This document shows, in pieces, positions 53,900 to 64,000 of a DNA stretch of 64,000 bases (positions are counted from its first letter, which is position 1; each line of letters opens with the position of its first letter). The notes beneath the pieces were generated by a model. That model did no database searches. It saw only the letters and a program-made list of their open reading frames with translations, and had not been told where the DNA came from. This stretch comes from Aphrocallistes beatrix (lineage: Eukaryota; Porifera; Hexactinellida; Sceptrulophora; Aphrocallistidae), in assembly GCA_963281255.1 (NCBI GenBank), contig OY725488.1, forward strand, positions 3,230,285 to 3,294,284, written 5' to 3'. Made by a program: the position numbers and the translations under genes.

Positions 53900-54515
53900 T
53901 GGCCTTGTTCGTAATTTTCTTTGGGCTTCATCGATAATTCATGGTCTAGTTTTTCATATGGCTGATATATTTGGCACTGGCGTTGAATCAGTTGAAAGAA
54001 TTTTACACGAAAAACTACACATGAAAAAGATATGTGCAGGATGTGAGCCAAGAATGCCCACATGCGAAATAAAACTTGACCACATCGGGAAGTCACGATA
54101 AAATCTCTCACCGATAGAAGAATAATTAGAGACTTTTGAGTGAAGGCTTATACATGGATGATGAGACCTGGGTGTATAATTATTATCTTGAATCAAATAA
54201 ACAGTCTAATCAGTGGAAATATACTTTCTCACCTGTACAAGATGCTCTAGGTCACTCTGCCAGTTGGCAAGGTCATGCGCACAATATTCTGGGATTGTCA
54301 TGGTGTGGTCCCTTATTAACTACTACTTACCAATAAAGCGAACAGTTACAAGATCCTACTATTTTCTGCATAAACTGCGCGCTGGTGTCAAAGAAAATCG
54401 CGAGGCAAGTTCCGTGCAGGTCTGTTGTTTCTCCTTGATAATGCTCCTTCCCACACCTCACGAAATTGCGGAATTGGAGTCAGCATTAGCTGTCATCTAA
54501 TACAATAACGGCTAC
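53900..54515 (+). pseudogene. Mariner transposase fragment, frameshifted
   Basis: Plus strand fragments in order: IFGTGVESVERILHEKLHMK (end of the second HTH) near 53970-54030. DDETWVYNYYLESNKQSNQW near 54157-54215, holding the first catalytic Asp region. Then VTRSYYFLHKLRA and a LLDNAPSHTS-like block near 54430-54460, holding the second catalytic Asp. Several frameshifts and an in-frame stop separate them, and the third Asp motif is absent. No termini were found. Confidence 0.75.
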
Positions 54516-54679
54516 AATGGTATATAAAATTTCCAGATTTCGATATCAATGCAAATTTCCAATTACTTCAGAAAGCTCAGATTTATAATAAAATCCATCG
54601 ACTTCGTTTTACTATCGGCATTATCTTGCAGTTTGAACTAAAGAAATATGAAAAAAAACAGCGGCCGTATTCACTAAGA

Positions 54680-54810
54680 ACTTAAGATCGATCTTAAGAT
54701 CGATCTTAGTGCTTAAGTCTTAAGTTCGATCTTAAGTCGTATTCACTAAGATTGGTATTCACTAAGATTTAAGTTCGATCTTAAGACCGAACTTAAGACC
54801 GAACTTTAAG
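54680..54810. repeat. Left subterminal palindrome cluster
   Basis: Overlapping TTAAGATCGATCTTAA, TTAAGTTCGATCTTAA and TTAAGACCGAACTTAA words, plus two extra TATTCACTAAGA terminus copies, suggesting nested or repeated end rearrangement. Confidence 0.85.
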
Positions 54811-55158
54811 CAACCTAGGGAGGTGTCTTAAGTATTGTAATTAATTCGATTTTCACTAATTACTCCATAAATGTTATTCAAATTTACTTCTATCGAACAT
54901 TGAATCTACCTTGATTGATATTAGACTTCAAATAAAATTTAAATAATTTAAAAACATTTCTCTTATTGTGTGTAACATCGCAACATGTATCACATGCTAT
55001 AATTCGTGGCAAATTCTTCTTGGGTTTGTATGAATAAACAAACATACATTCTATGATTGTAAAATCTTACACTCATTCTAATATGCATAATTATAGAAAG
55101 AGGCTTTATATATTGATTCAATTGACTGATAATAATCAGTTTGATCCTATTTTCCTAT

Positions 55159-55591
55159 TTACAATGATTTTTCCAGCAGTCTCTGACGTTTCAATCGATA
55201 ATAGTCCCTATGTTCTTCTATTAACTGTAGCTGTACTGAGAATACAGCCATCTGTTGGAACAAAACTTCCTGCTGTAATGGAAGTAAGTCTGCAGCCTTT
55301 AAGAATTCGACCGAATCATCTTGCTCATCAACAGTTCGCCTTCTCTTGCATCAACTTTGGACTTTGCATTTAGCTTTTGGTTGATCCATTTTTTCCTAAT
55401 ATCCTCTACAGCTCTGCCTTGCCATGGAATGATTTGAGTTTGGCTACAATGTCTCTCCAGATTTGTTTCCCCCTTTTGTGTTTGTCAGCACAATTTCCTG
55501 ACGCTCTCAAAATCTCACCTGCTGACTCAATTTCATTAATGAGACTGCACTCTTCTTCTCTGGTCCAATTTGCCTTTCGGGATTTGTCCAT
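55159..55591 (-). pseudogene. Harbinger-type Myb/SANT DNA-binding protein, one frameshift
   Basis: ATG 55591 on the minus strand: MDKSRKANWTREEECSLINE starts a trihelix/SANT-like domain, with spaced tryptophans in ANWTRE, KQIWRDIV and, after a frameshift near 55415, KKWINQKL. A second shift near 55345 leads to a C-terminal helical region (LQQEVLFQQMAVFSVQLQL) ending TAA at 55159-55161. In Harbinger elements this partner protein brings the transposase to the ends and to the nucleus. Here it sits in the expected place inside the element. Unusual: no companion transposase remains. Confidence 0.75.
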
Positions 55592-56030
55592 TTGTTTTGG
55601 TATTGTTAATGCAAGTACTCAGCAGCAATTTATAAACAGGAGGACCCGACTTACCATAACCACTAATGACACCAATTATTTTCCTAACACCAAATGACGC
55701 ATAAATTTACTGTCGATAGAGTTCAATTTATTGTACTTCTCACATCCAGTGTTTATACTTTGTTTTAGAGAGGTTTTCATGTTACAATATATAAAGACAC
55801 GTCGTTTATATGTTTTGTTTAATATAATATTATGAATTCATGAGGTACAACTTATGCTCTTTGATAGCTCGTCCTTTGATATTGACTAGTGTAGAATAAT
55901 TATAGATTACATGCATAAAACATTGAATTTTCATAATAGAATTCAAAGTTAAAACAAAGATTCCACCACAGATATGTAAGAGACTCACTAGCAGGCATTC
56001 CAGGCGGTACAACTACATAGATAGAAGCTA

Positions 56031-57207
56031 CAGGGTGGCCGAACGAAATTGAGACAAATATACTTGCTTTAATACAACCCTTAAATTTTGTCAGGTCCTT
56101 AAATTTTTTACTTACTATAGACGTATCAACTATATTAACTATAGCTTTGACAACATTGTCATTGTTTGAACAATAATGAATGAATTGGAGAAGAGAACAG
56201 TTGTAGAGACCTATTTTCACAATGGACAAAGTGCGTCTCAAATCTGGAAGCTTGTAAAAGATCTCGGAATATCACGAGCCACAGTCTACAGGCTCGTTAA
56301 AAAGTTCCAAGATGGTGGAAGTAGCGACAGGAAATTAAGTTCTGGAGGTGAACTGTCAAATAAGAACCGTAGTGCGAAGAGAAAGATTGCTGATCGTGTG
56401 CGCCGGAATCCAGCTCAGTCAGTCAGAAAAATCGCGAGAGAGATCGGAATTCCAAAATCCACGGCTCAAGATATCGTCCGAAGGGACTTGAAACTGAGAG
56501 CAAGGAAGAATGAAAAGAAACAAGCGCTTTCTTGATGGATCAGCCCCTTAATCGCCAAAATGATCGTGTTTACATCAAAGAAGAGACAAAGAAACCTTGA
56601 ATAAGAAAAGATCGTGGAAAAGAATAAATTTAGCCGAAAACTCATGGTCTGGGCAGGGGTAGCCTATAATCTAAAAACTGATCAGGTTTTCTTCAGGCAA
56701 GGAGAGACTGTGAATGCGGATCGGTACCAAAGTGCAATTTTAGCTCCTTTTGTCGTTCCCCTTTGTCGTCAGCACAATCTCGTGTTTTCCAACAGGAGTC
56801 CGCCCCTTGCCACACGGCAACCAGAATCGCAGAATTTTTGAGGAAATAATAGATTTTTGGACGAAAGAAGATTGGCCGCCAAACTCCCCTGATCTCAATC
56901 TCCTTGACTACGGTATATGGGGTATGCTGGAGCAGGAGGTGCACCGTAAGCCACCAAAGAATTTGCAGGACCTGGAGAGCAAAATTCGACGAGCTTGGGA
57001 GAATTTAGATCTGTCCAAAGTGAACCGGTGCATTGATCGATTTAAGGGACGATTGCGACAATGTGAAGATGCAAAAGGCAGCCATTTCGAATGAAAATGT
57101 TTTGTAATAAACCATATAACTAGTTTTGTTATGAGTCTAAACTCTACTTATCAATTTATGAAAATACGTTATTTTTAAATTTGTCTCAATTTCGTTCGGC
57201 CACCCAG
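56031..57207 (+). mobile_element. Mariner transposon inside the Harbinger-like element
   Basis: Termini CAGGGTGGCCGAACGAAATT and the complement of CTGGGTGGCCGAACGAAATT, with TA at 56029-56030 and 57208-57209. 1177 bp. Confidence 0.95.
56176..57094 (+). pseudogene. Mariner-like transposase, damaged catalytic core
   Basis: ATG 56176 begins MNELEKRTVVETYFHNGQSA. Two helix-turn-helix units follow (GISRATVYRLVKKFQDGG and REIGIPKSTAQDIVRR), then TGA at 56533-56535. The next piece (DQPLNRQNDRVYI, 56538-56576) normally follows the first catalytic Asp motif, so about 35-40 residues including that Asp are deleted. Further on come SRKLMVWAGVAY and a QQESAPCHTATRIAEF block where the second catalytic Asp is Glu. 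WPPNSPDLNLLDYGIWG carries the third. The last frame ends TGA at 57092-57094. At least one frameshift lies near 56790. Confidence 0.92.
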
Positions 57208-57424
57208 TATGTCTTACAGGAGTGGGTTAATCAATCTTCTTTGCTCCTAATATTGACATTAATTGCCCCAATTTTGAACAAAAAGAAGAAATATAGTTTA
57301 TTTTCACTAGATCAATAATAAATGACCACTTACCATTACAAATATTATAGTTCAGTTTTGTATTTGATTAGTATAATGCTATATTCTAATCATATTAACC
57401 TTAACGTTATTTCTAAGTTCTATC

Positions 57425-57530
57425 CTAAGATCGATCTTAATTTTTAGTGAATAGCTCTAAGTTCGATCTTAAGATCGATCTTAAGACTTAAGATCGATCT
57501 TAGTACTTAAGATCTTAGTGAATACGGCTG
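57425..57530. repeat. Right subterminal palindrome cluster of Harbinger-like element
   Basis: Mirror of the left cluster: TAAGATCGATCTTAA words, an internal TTTTTAGTGAATAG terminus-like copy, and the outer AGTGAATACGGCTG end. Confidence 0.85.
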
Positions 57531-57533
57531 CAG

Positions 57534-57859
57534 GTTTCAACTGTATTTGGATCAATATAATTTCCGTGAGCGTGCAGATGAGAATGTTACACAATGATCA
57601 TGATATAGGGCATCTTCTATACTAGGAGCTGAACGAAAAATGTCAGCATCTTCTTTGGGGACAATTCCAAGGGGAAGCTCCAAATTTAGTACAATCCATC
57701 AGCGGGTACATGTACATCACATGCCATAAGCTTGGAACCTAAGCGGCATTGCAATTAAAGGGTGAAACCCGCTTCCCGCATTGGCACTGAAATCCTTTCT
57801 TCTAGATTGTTTGTCCTGAAGATAAATTTCATTTCAATCAGCATCACAATTTATTTATA
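57534..57859. other. Gene-free stretch
   Basis: Contains the recurrent motif CTATACTAGGAGCTGAACGA at about 57614. No gene. Confidence 0.45.
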
Positions 57860-58365
57860 ACAAGCGCGCTTCGCTTGCTTGTGCTGCGGCTGGCGGACAC
57901 TTTGTGTACGCCGGAGGCTCCCTTCGGTCGCCTGGGGTCACATTGGTTAATTATAAGGGAGATAGCATCTCTAAATATGTCTGTCTTACTATTATATTCG
58001 ATATCACTTGAAAAATCCCCAAATTTGTCAATTTTAAAATTTTTGATGCGTAATGATGACGTCATAACAAAGTGATGAGTCATCATTCTTTAATGATAGT
58101 TACATCATATGTGAAGTATGTTAGTATACATATTCTATTAAATTTTCAGCCTTCTATCTCCTATAATGGATGAGTTATGCTCGAATAATTGTGTTGCTTA
58201 ACTTTTAAAAATGTGACAATGACGTCATAATTCCATGATGAGTCGACATTTTACTCTGAGCTCAGAACTTACTGGAGCCATAGCCAAAATACTCCCACAT
58301 GCCAAAAATTAGCTTTCTGCACCCGGCAGTTTCTTCAATCAATTCGTTATCAATTCGTTACAGAT
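57860..58365 (-). repeat. Family A repeat, copy A14
   Basis: Complete in minus orientation, with ATCAATTCGTT duplicated at its head. Not flanked by a TA run on the head side. Confidence 0.9.
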
Positions 58366-58800
58366 GCTTTAAAGAAGGAGGATTCAAGAATTAGTTTTTT
58401 TAGTGAAAAACTATATTTTGGACATGGCCAAAATCTCATAGTAAACCGTTCACAACAGGAATACTAAAGCGAACAATTCCTAATATATACGTTACGATTT
58501 GGAAATAATACCCAACCTGGGGTTGGACAGGTCCAGTCCTAATGTAACCCGCATTGAACTCACTCAAAATTCAAACATATGCACGAAGCATCTCAATTAG
58601 AGTAGCTGAAAATGACAATGAGCGAAAATCCCTCACATAATTTTGAAGCTTGGCTCTAAGCAATTAGGAGACAGTAGTTTGAAGTCTTTTAGGCAGCAGT
58701 AGAGTTGTACTAGATGAAGTAGAATGGACAAGGACTATTGATCGTGTATTGACTTAGCTCTTCCTTCTGACCTTAACTTTGATGGGTATGATGGAAATAT
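58366..58800. other. Gene-free stretch
   Basis: No gene or repeat recognised. Confidence 0.4.
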
Positions 58801-58807
58801 TTCGCAC

Positions 58808-58922
58808 AAAAAACGGAAATAGTTCGACTTTCCAAAAAAAGAAATAGTTCGCAAAAAAAACACCATTAATCCTAAAAATAAAAAGTCGAACTATTTCCTT
58901 TTTCGAAAAGTCGAACCATTTC
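58808..58922. repeat. Inverted AAATAGTTCGACTTT / AAAGTCGAACTATTT pair
   Basis: GGAAATAGTTCGACTTTCC on the left and AAGTCGAACTATTTCC plus AAAGTCGAACCATTTCCG on the right form a degenerate foldback, probably an old MITE in which the 58931 element inserted at the right edge. Confidence 0.6.
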
Positions 58923-58930
58923 CGCATTAC

Positions 58931-59350
58931 CAGGGATGGAAATAGCTAAGCAGTTAACAGCTAACAGCTGTTAACAGCCAACGCAAAAATTGTGGCTGTT
59001 AACATCTATCGCTAAATTTTAATTTATATCTATCTATCTATTTTTATAATCTAAATTTGAGATAAATTATTCAAAAATATAGATATTATTATAGAACCAT
59101 ATAGCTTAACCTTGACTGTTATGTAAATATTTACTATTTGAATTATATTAAACAGCTCGAGTTGGCTGTTAACAGCTCAAATTGGGCTGTTAACAGCAAA
59201 AAAAAATTGCTTCAAAAGCTCAAATAACAGCAGAACTAGACTGTTAATTGTTTGGAAATTGTAGCTGTAAACAGCGCTGTTAACAGCCAATTGTGAGCTG
59301 TTAACAGCAAACAGCCAAAGTGGCTGTTAACAGCATTTCCAACATCCCTG
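58931..59350. mobile_element. hAT-type MITE (CAGGGATGGAAAT) rich in GCTGTTAACAGC
   Basis: Ends CAGGGATGGAAAT and ATTTCCAACATCCCTG. Exact 8-bp duplication CGCATTAC (58923-58930 and 59351-59358). About ten GTTAAC-centred palindromes cluster near both ends. Noncoding. Confidence 0.93.
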
Positions 59351-59358
59351 CGCATTAC

Positions 59359-60009
59359 CCTTTGATGCATGTTTCGTGAGGTATACCAATCAGTAGCGAA
59401 GGCCAGAAATTCAATAATAACTAATGAGTATGATTGAACAATAGACAACTTTAACTATAACTAAATCGAATGTGTAGATTTGGTATCTAAATCACTCTTA
59501 GTATCACTCTGACTCCTCACGGTTAATAAATTCATGATCTAACAATCGGATTTTTCATTAATATCAAATTCTTATATAGGAAAATTGCTTTAGTGGGTCG
59601 ACAGGCAAAAAAGGTTGAAAACCGCTTCCCTAGTGGTTACGCACATGGGTAGGACTCATTTTGCCTATGATTGCTACCATGTTTCCTTTTGGATTTCGCG
59701 GACATAACTCTCTAAAGAGTGGAAGCAATAGTTACATTTTCATGTTTCTTAATTTTGATAAAACAAATTCTACTAAATCCAGTTTAGGTTTTTGTTTATA
59801 ACTAAGTAGTATACACAAATCAATAAAAAATAGTCTTGTATTCTTATTAAGATTTAACACTACACATACCCCTATAGCTGATTTCTAAATAAAATCCTCA
59901 AATTCATAAAGCCGGTAGGGTTCAATTTAAGGAGGTAGCCACGCTTTCTTGCCAAATGAAAAAATAAACTGAGAAATACGATGTGGAATATTTTTAATAT
60001 CCTATACAT
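59359..60009. other. Gene-free stretch
   Basis: GACAGGCAAAAAAGGTTGAAAACCGCTTC near 59600 resembles a worn hAT MITE right end. No gene. Confidence 0.4.
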
Positions 60010-61387
60010 TTAAGGATACCGCCTTCGAAAAATCATATGATTTGGCTTACAAGCATACGATGAAAGTAGAGCTGTAAGAGATGTTAAGCGTGGGCAGGTA
60101 TCTCCGTCAAGAAATACTTAAACTTTCCAAACCGTTTTTGATTATCATGTCTAGTTTATGAGATACAGTGTTTCAAAATCTGTTGTTTCCGTCTTTCGCT
60201 AGCACATCTTAGAGGTAGAAATCCGGCCACTCGAGGAATTGTTTAGGACAAACCAAGGAAACAAATGCTTCCAAAATCGAAACAAAGATAGTCTATCATA
60301 TTTGCCACTTCATAGGACCATAAGAAAGTTAAAATGACAAAAATTGTAAATTTTATCGGTGTCCGAAAAAAAGGAGCAAAAATGTCTGGTTTTTTTTGGA
60401 AATCAGAAATAAAATCACCAAATTATAAGATATCGAAAATAAAGTGGTCCAACGTTCATCACCTAATGAGATGGAACAACCCTTGAAATTTTCAAACCTC
60501 TACCTCAAACAAATTTTGAGTTAAAATTCGGGAAAGACTGTCAATTTTGAAATTTTAAAGTCCCGAGATATAAAGATTTTAAGTTTAGATATTAAGAAAA
60601 ATGTAAAATGAGTTATTAAAAATGAACAAAAGCATTCACCGACATTTATTCGCATTTATACTGCTGATTTAGGTATATTCGAACCAAATATTTACATAAA
60701 ATTGTAAGAGTACCCTGAAAATCCGCAAATTCCCTTGAGGCCCCTAACCACGAATATTTTCAGAATATTGTGAATAATAATTCATATTCCTTGCACTAAG
60801 AAGTATAATCTATCAGTTTAGAAATAATAAAGAGCTTCCAAAAAGTATATTAGGAAGTTAGAGCGAAAGTCTACGACTTTTAGTTTCCAAGTTAGGATTT
60901 TAGAAAAATGCTACGTCATCATATGACAAAAATCTAAAACTTACATTCCATAGGATGTAGTGCAATTATTATCAATGAATCATATATGTATCCTCATAAA
61001 AAGTATATTGGGAAGTGAGAACTAAGAATTTGGGCATATATTTACAGAGATAGAGAGATATCTCTTTTTGGACCCTAAATGGGGGTTTTTGACCGAATCT
61101 GCGAGGTCTAAGGCCAGAACATTCAAAGTAATTATCAAAAGTTCTCCAATTTTTCTGTATACATTATTAACGAGAATTGTATTCATTATTTAGCGTAGTT
61201 GCCACATTTGGATACATATTTAATTATTAGATTCGCCATTTTCTAATATATTCAAAGTTCTCCATAGAATTTGTAGTACAATCAATTCAAAAATAAGTCG
61301 AGAAATATTTATTTTTTGAAAAGGAATGTTTAAGGAATCTATATATTTTCGCAAATATCCTTTTATTTAAGAATATAATAGATTACA

Positions 61388-61470
61388 CGCGCGCTTCGCT
61401 TGCTTGCGCTGCGCGGCTTGCGGACACTGTGTGTCCGCAGAGTTGCCCTACGGGCGCCTGAAGTTACTCA
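61388..61470 (-). repeat. Family A repeat, tail fragment A15
   Basis: Only the GC-rich tail (GCGCGCTTCGCTTGCTTGCG, TGCGGACACTGTGTGTCCGCA hairpin region) remains. Confidence 0.8.
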
Positions 61471-61504
61471 AACTAAGCTATTTTTGGGAATTAATTACTT
61501 TTTA

Positions 61505-62040
61505 TAAATATTGTAAACAAAGGTTAACGAATAATTTCTCATATGGATCCGAAAATATGATATTCGAAATCTACACCCCTGAAAACCCCATGTCAACCGT
61601 TAGAAGCTAGTCTCTAGCCTATTTTGGTAATTTGTTTACTTTATGTATCTATTGTAAACAAAAGTAAACAAATAATTTATAATATCGATCTGAAAATATG
61701 ATATTCGAAATCTACACCCCTAAAAACTCCATGTCAACCGTTGGAAGCTATTCTCTAGCCTATTTTGGTAATTTGTTTACTTTATGTATCTATTGTAAAC
61801 AAAAGTAAACAAATAATTCATCATATTGATCTGAAAATATGATATTCGAAATCTACACCCCTAAAAACACCATGTCAACCGTTGGAAGCTATTCTCTAGC
61901 CTATTTTTGTAATTTGTTTACTTTATGTATCTATTGTAAACAAAAGTAAACAAATAATTCATCATATCGATCTGAAAATATGATATTCGAAATCTACACC
62001 CCTAAAACCCCATGTCATTCGTTGGAAGCTAGTCTCTAGC
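61505..62040 (+). repeat. 141-bp tandem repeat, about 3.8 copies
   Basis: Units begin TTGTAAACAAAAGTAAACAA at 61511, 61652, 61793 and 61934. Each holds GATATTCGAAATCTACACCC and GTTTACTTTATGTATC, so TTTGTTTAC and GTAAACAAA face each other around every unit junction. Confidence 0.92.
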
Positions 62041-62773
62041 ATAATTTTCAAAATTCGTCAAATGGTGTAAAAATATGTATATAAAAGTGTGAAAATATAC
62101 AAATAACCTTTTTTACTGCCATACACTATCATATATAATTGAGACATTTATATAAGTTATTGCTTTGAAGTATTAATAACAATGACAGCCTACAATAGTG
62201 TCTTATAATGATTTCTATTGTGAGAGTGAAGCCGTACATAGTATTGTATAGAAACGGTGTGAAAAATTGTTTTCCATTTTTTTTTGCAGAGGTGTGAAAA
62301 TTTCGCTTAGCTTTTCGAACTTAATCCTAGATTCATCATTTGACACGGACCCGAACAAATTTTTTTTTAAACGATCAGAATTTTATTTCTGATCCAGTGA
62401 TCGCTGAATATCTGATATCAAACAGGTGATTTCCCGAGCATTATATAAATGAACTCCCTTATAAAGCTATTTTGTTTGGATTTTATTTGGCCATTCTTCT
62501 AAATCTTTGTGCTATATAATCTCCAAAGGTGCCAAAACAATGTTAAGGTCCATACCATTGAAAAATTATCCAATAAGTTAAAAACTAATTGGTGAATGCG
62601 ACAAAAACCTCCAATAATTTTTCAATTTTTTAGTAATTCTAAACTTTAGGGGTTAACTCGTAAAAATCAAACTAAATACATTCCAACTAGTACTATCAGA
62701 TGGTAGACCGCTCAGTAATACAATGAAATTAACAATAAAAATTTTTTTAGTTTTTCGAGGGCGGTATCCTTAA

Positions 62774-63398
62774 ATAAAATAACTTAAAATTTACAGATCA
62801 GGTAAAAATATTATATAATCTAAAGTAAGCTTGCCTTATTCACGACAAAAGCATCATATGATACTTTCTTTCAGAGTCAAGCTTGGAATCTGCGGGAGAG
62901 AATCGTAGTACTTCCTCTCTCTCCTGTTGGATCCGTTTCCAATGAGAGAAGGGGACTACAACAGCATTTAGGATAAGCAATTAACTAGAATAAGTCACTA
63001 TAAACACTAATATTGGCAGATATAGTAATAGAGAGAAATATAGATGCGATAATCAGAATTTAAGTGGGAATGGGAATTTCCATAGGATTCCTATGGGTAC
63101 CTTAGCCCAGAGACATCCCTATAGGATTAGTACAGTTTTCACTCAAGAATCTTATGGGTTAGTCCATAGGAATTCCACATACATAGGTGTATAATATTTA
63201 CTCGTGTGAATAACTTTGTAACTACATTTGCAGAGCATCAGGGAAACCCCAAAGGGCACTCTATGGGTATTTCCCAGAAGTAGGAATGGCATAAGCATAA
63301 ATTCTGGGGAGGCTGAGGGCAAATCACTCCGCTATATAGGTCCGAAGGGATGTCCAAGAATTTATAAATGATAACTAAGCATCGAAGTAAATAAAGCG
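62774..63398. other. Gene-free stretch up to the assembly gap
   Basis: Around 63070-63290, short CCTATGGG/CCCATAGG and CCATAGG words recur in both orientations (possible degraded foldback). No gene. Confidence 0.4.
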
Positions 63399-63598
63399 NN
63401 NNNNNNNNNNNNNNNNNNNNNNNNNNNNNNNNNNNNNNNNNNNNNNNNNNNNNNNNNNNNNNNNNNNNNNNNNNNNNNNNNNNNNNNNNNNNNNNNNNNN
63501 NNNNNNNNNNNNNNNNNNNNNNNNNNNNNNNNNNNNNNNNNNNNNNNNNNNNNNNNNNNNNNNNNNNNNNNNNNNNNNNNNNNNNNNNNNNNNNNNNN
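63399..63598. other. Assembly gap, 200 N
   Basis: Exactly 200 undetermined bases. It cuts a family A copy whose tail resumes at 63599. Any reading frame spanning it is meaningless. Confidence 0.99.
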
Positions 63599-63737
63599 GA
63601 TTATAACAGTAGGACAGGCGTATTTAGAGATGTTGTCTCCCTTATAATTAATAAATGTGACATCAGGCGCCCACAGGGCGCCTCCTGCGGACAATGTCCG
63701 CCAGCCGCGCAGCGCAAGCAAGCGAACCGCGCTTGTT
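63599..63737 (+). repeat. Family A repeat, copy A16 (5' part in the gap)
   Basis: Last 140 bp of family A from GATTATAACAGTAGGAC to GCGCTTGT. Confidence 0.9.
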
Positions 63738-63820
63738 TAGAGATGTTAGCGCCCTTAAAATTAATCAATGTGCCCCCAGGTACTCTTTGAGCGCCTCCGG
63801 CGGACACAAAGTGTCCGCCA
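63738..63820 (+). repeat. Family A repeat, partial tandem tail A17
   Basis: Repeats the TTAGAGATGTTAGCGCCCTT to GACACAAAGTGTCCGCC part of the tail directly after A16, without the final GCGCGCTTGT. Confidence 0.85.
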
Positions 63821-64000
63821 AAACAAAAATAACTATATTAACGATTGAAACTCAATGAAATTTTCACTTCTAAACAAATACTTACTTTGATACGGCGAAG
63901 TTCACTGAAAAATACGAGTTTGGAATACTGTACAGTTGGGAGAGCATAGAGGAATGTTTCTTTGACTTTTAGTTCAGTTATAATATACTCATAAGACTGG

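Larger units (their letters stand above)
54662..57530. mobile_element. Harbinger-like transposon with internal mariner
   Basis: Ends CGGCCGTATTCACTAAGA and the complement of CAGCCGTATTCACTAAGA. CAG on both sides (54659-54661 and 57531-57533) fits the 3-bp duplication of PIF/Harbinger elements. Each end is followed by a cluster of TTAAGATCGATCTTAA-type palindromes. It carries a Myb/SANT gene typical of the superfamily. The DDE transposase gene is not recognised. The mariner at 56031-57207 lies inside. Confidence 0.75.
60014..62769 (-). mobile_element. Family B element B6, complete but with a 0.95-kb insert
   Basis: Minus-orientation family B with GGATACCGCC at 60014 and GGGCGGTATCC ending 62769, and TTAA on both sides (60010-60013 and 62770-62773). 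A family A tail fragment and a 141-bp tandem array interrupt it at about 61388-62335. Confidence 0.85.

Noticed and set aside
63362..63721. 119-aa minus-strand frame spanning the N run
   Set aside because: It crosses 200 undetermined bases and repeat sequence.

Overview
The window reads as a transposon-dense intergenic stretch of an AT-rich animal genome. It contains a CR1/L2-like LINE, mariner, Tc1 and pogo-type elements, hAT-type elements, a Harbinger-like element with a SANT/Myb gene, a Ginger-like element with a KRBA2-type integrase, a Gypsy retrotransposon remnant and many MITEs. This mix and the low GC point to an invertebrate metazoan. I cannot name the species. No rRNA, tRNA, CRISPR or prokaryotic operon structure is seen. 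A 200-base N run (63399-63598) marks a scaffold gap.

Two repeat families dominate. Family A is about 490 bp, starts TCTGTAACGAATTG, ends in GC-rich hairpins and occurs at least 17 times. It is flanked by (TA)n and by copies of a 25-bp motif containing CGAGTTTTAATAGTAAGG. Copies often lie head-to-head or tail-to-tail around TA runs, and those runs are filled with TA-targeting transposons. Family B is about 1.93 kb and noncoding, with GGATACCGCC termini and TTAA target duplications (Kolobok-like). It is nested in itself at TTAA sites.

Layout: 1-1310, family A and AT-rich palindromes. 1314-5913, a Ginger-like transposon with 40-bp minisatellite, inverted-duplicated integrase pieces and a mariner insertion with a reconstructable empty site. 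5964-7903, family A and MITEs. 7916-12226, a nearly intact LINE whose 5' end is an in-frame 159-bp tandem repeat. 12229-21945, families A, B, C and D, a Tc1 relic and MITEs. 21953-31080, hAT MITEs, an unrecognised pseudogene, a PHD-finger reading frame and microsatellites. 31240-32006, the best candidates for host coding sequence: a membrane-anchored protein fragment and a possible antisense terminal exon. 32335-43960, family B nests, one enclosing three hAT-type elements each inside the previous one. 44400-48170, a rearranged hAT transposase and sparse sequence. 48178-53725, head-to-head family A copies holding a Gypsy relic and several MITEs. 53900-57530, a mariner fragment, then a Harbinger-like element with a second mariner inside. 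57534-64000, families A and B, a GTTAAC-rich hAT MITE and a 141-bp tandem repeat.

Almost every coding remnant is damaged by stops, frameshifts, deletions or lost catalytic residues. The LINE is the youngest-looking coding copy, with two nonsense codons and one altered endonuclease residue. Exact target-site duplications allow the order of many insertions to be read directly.
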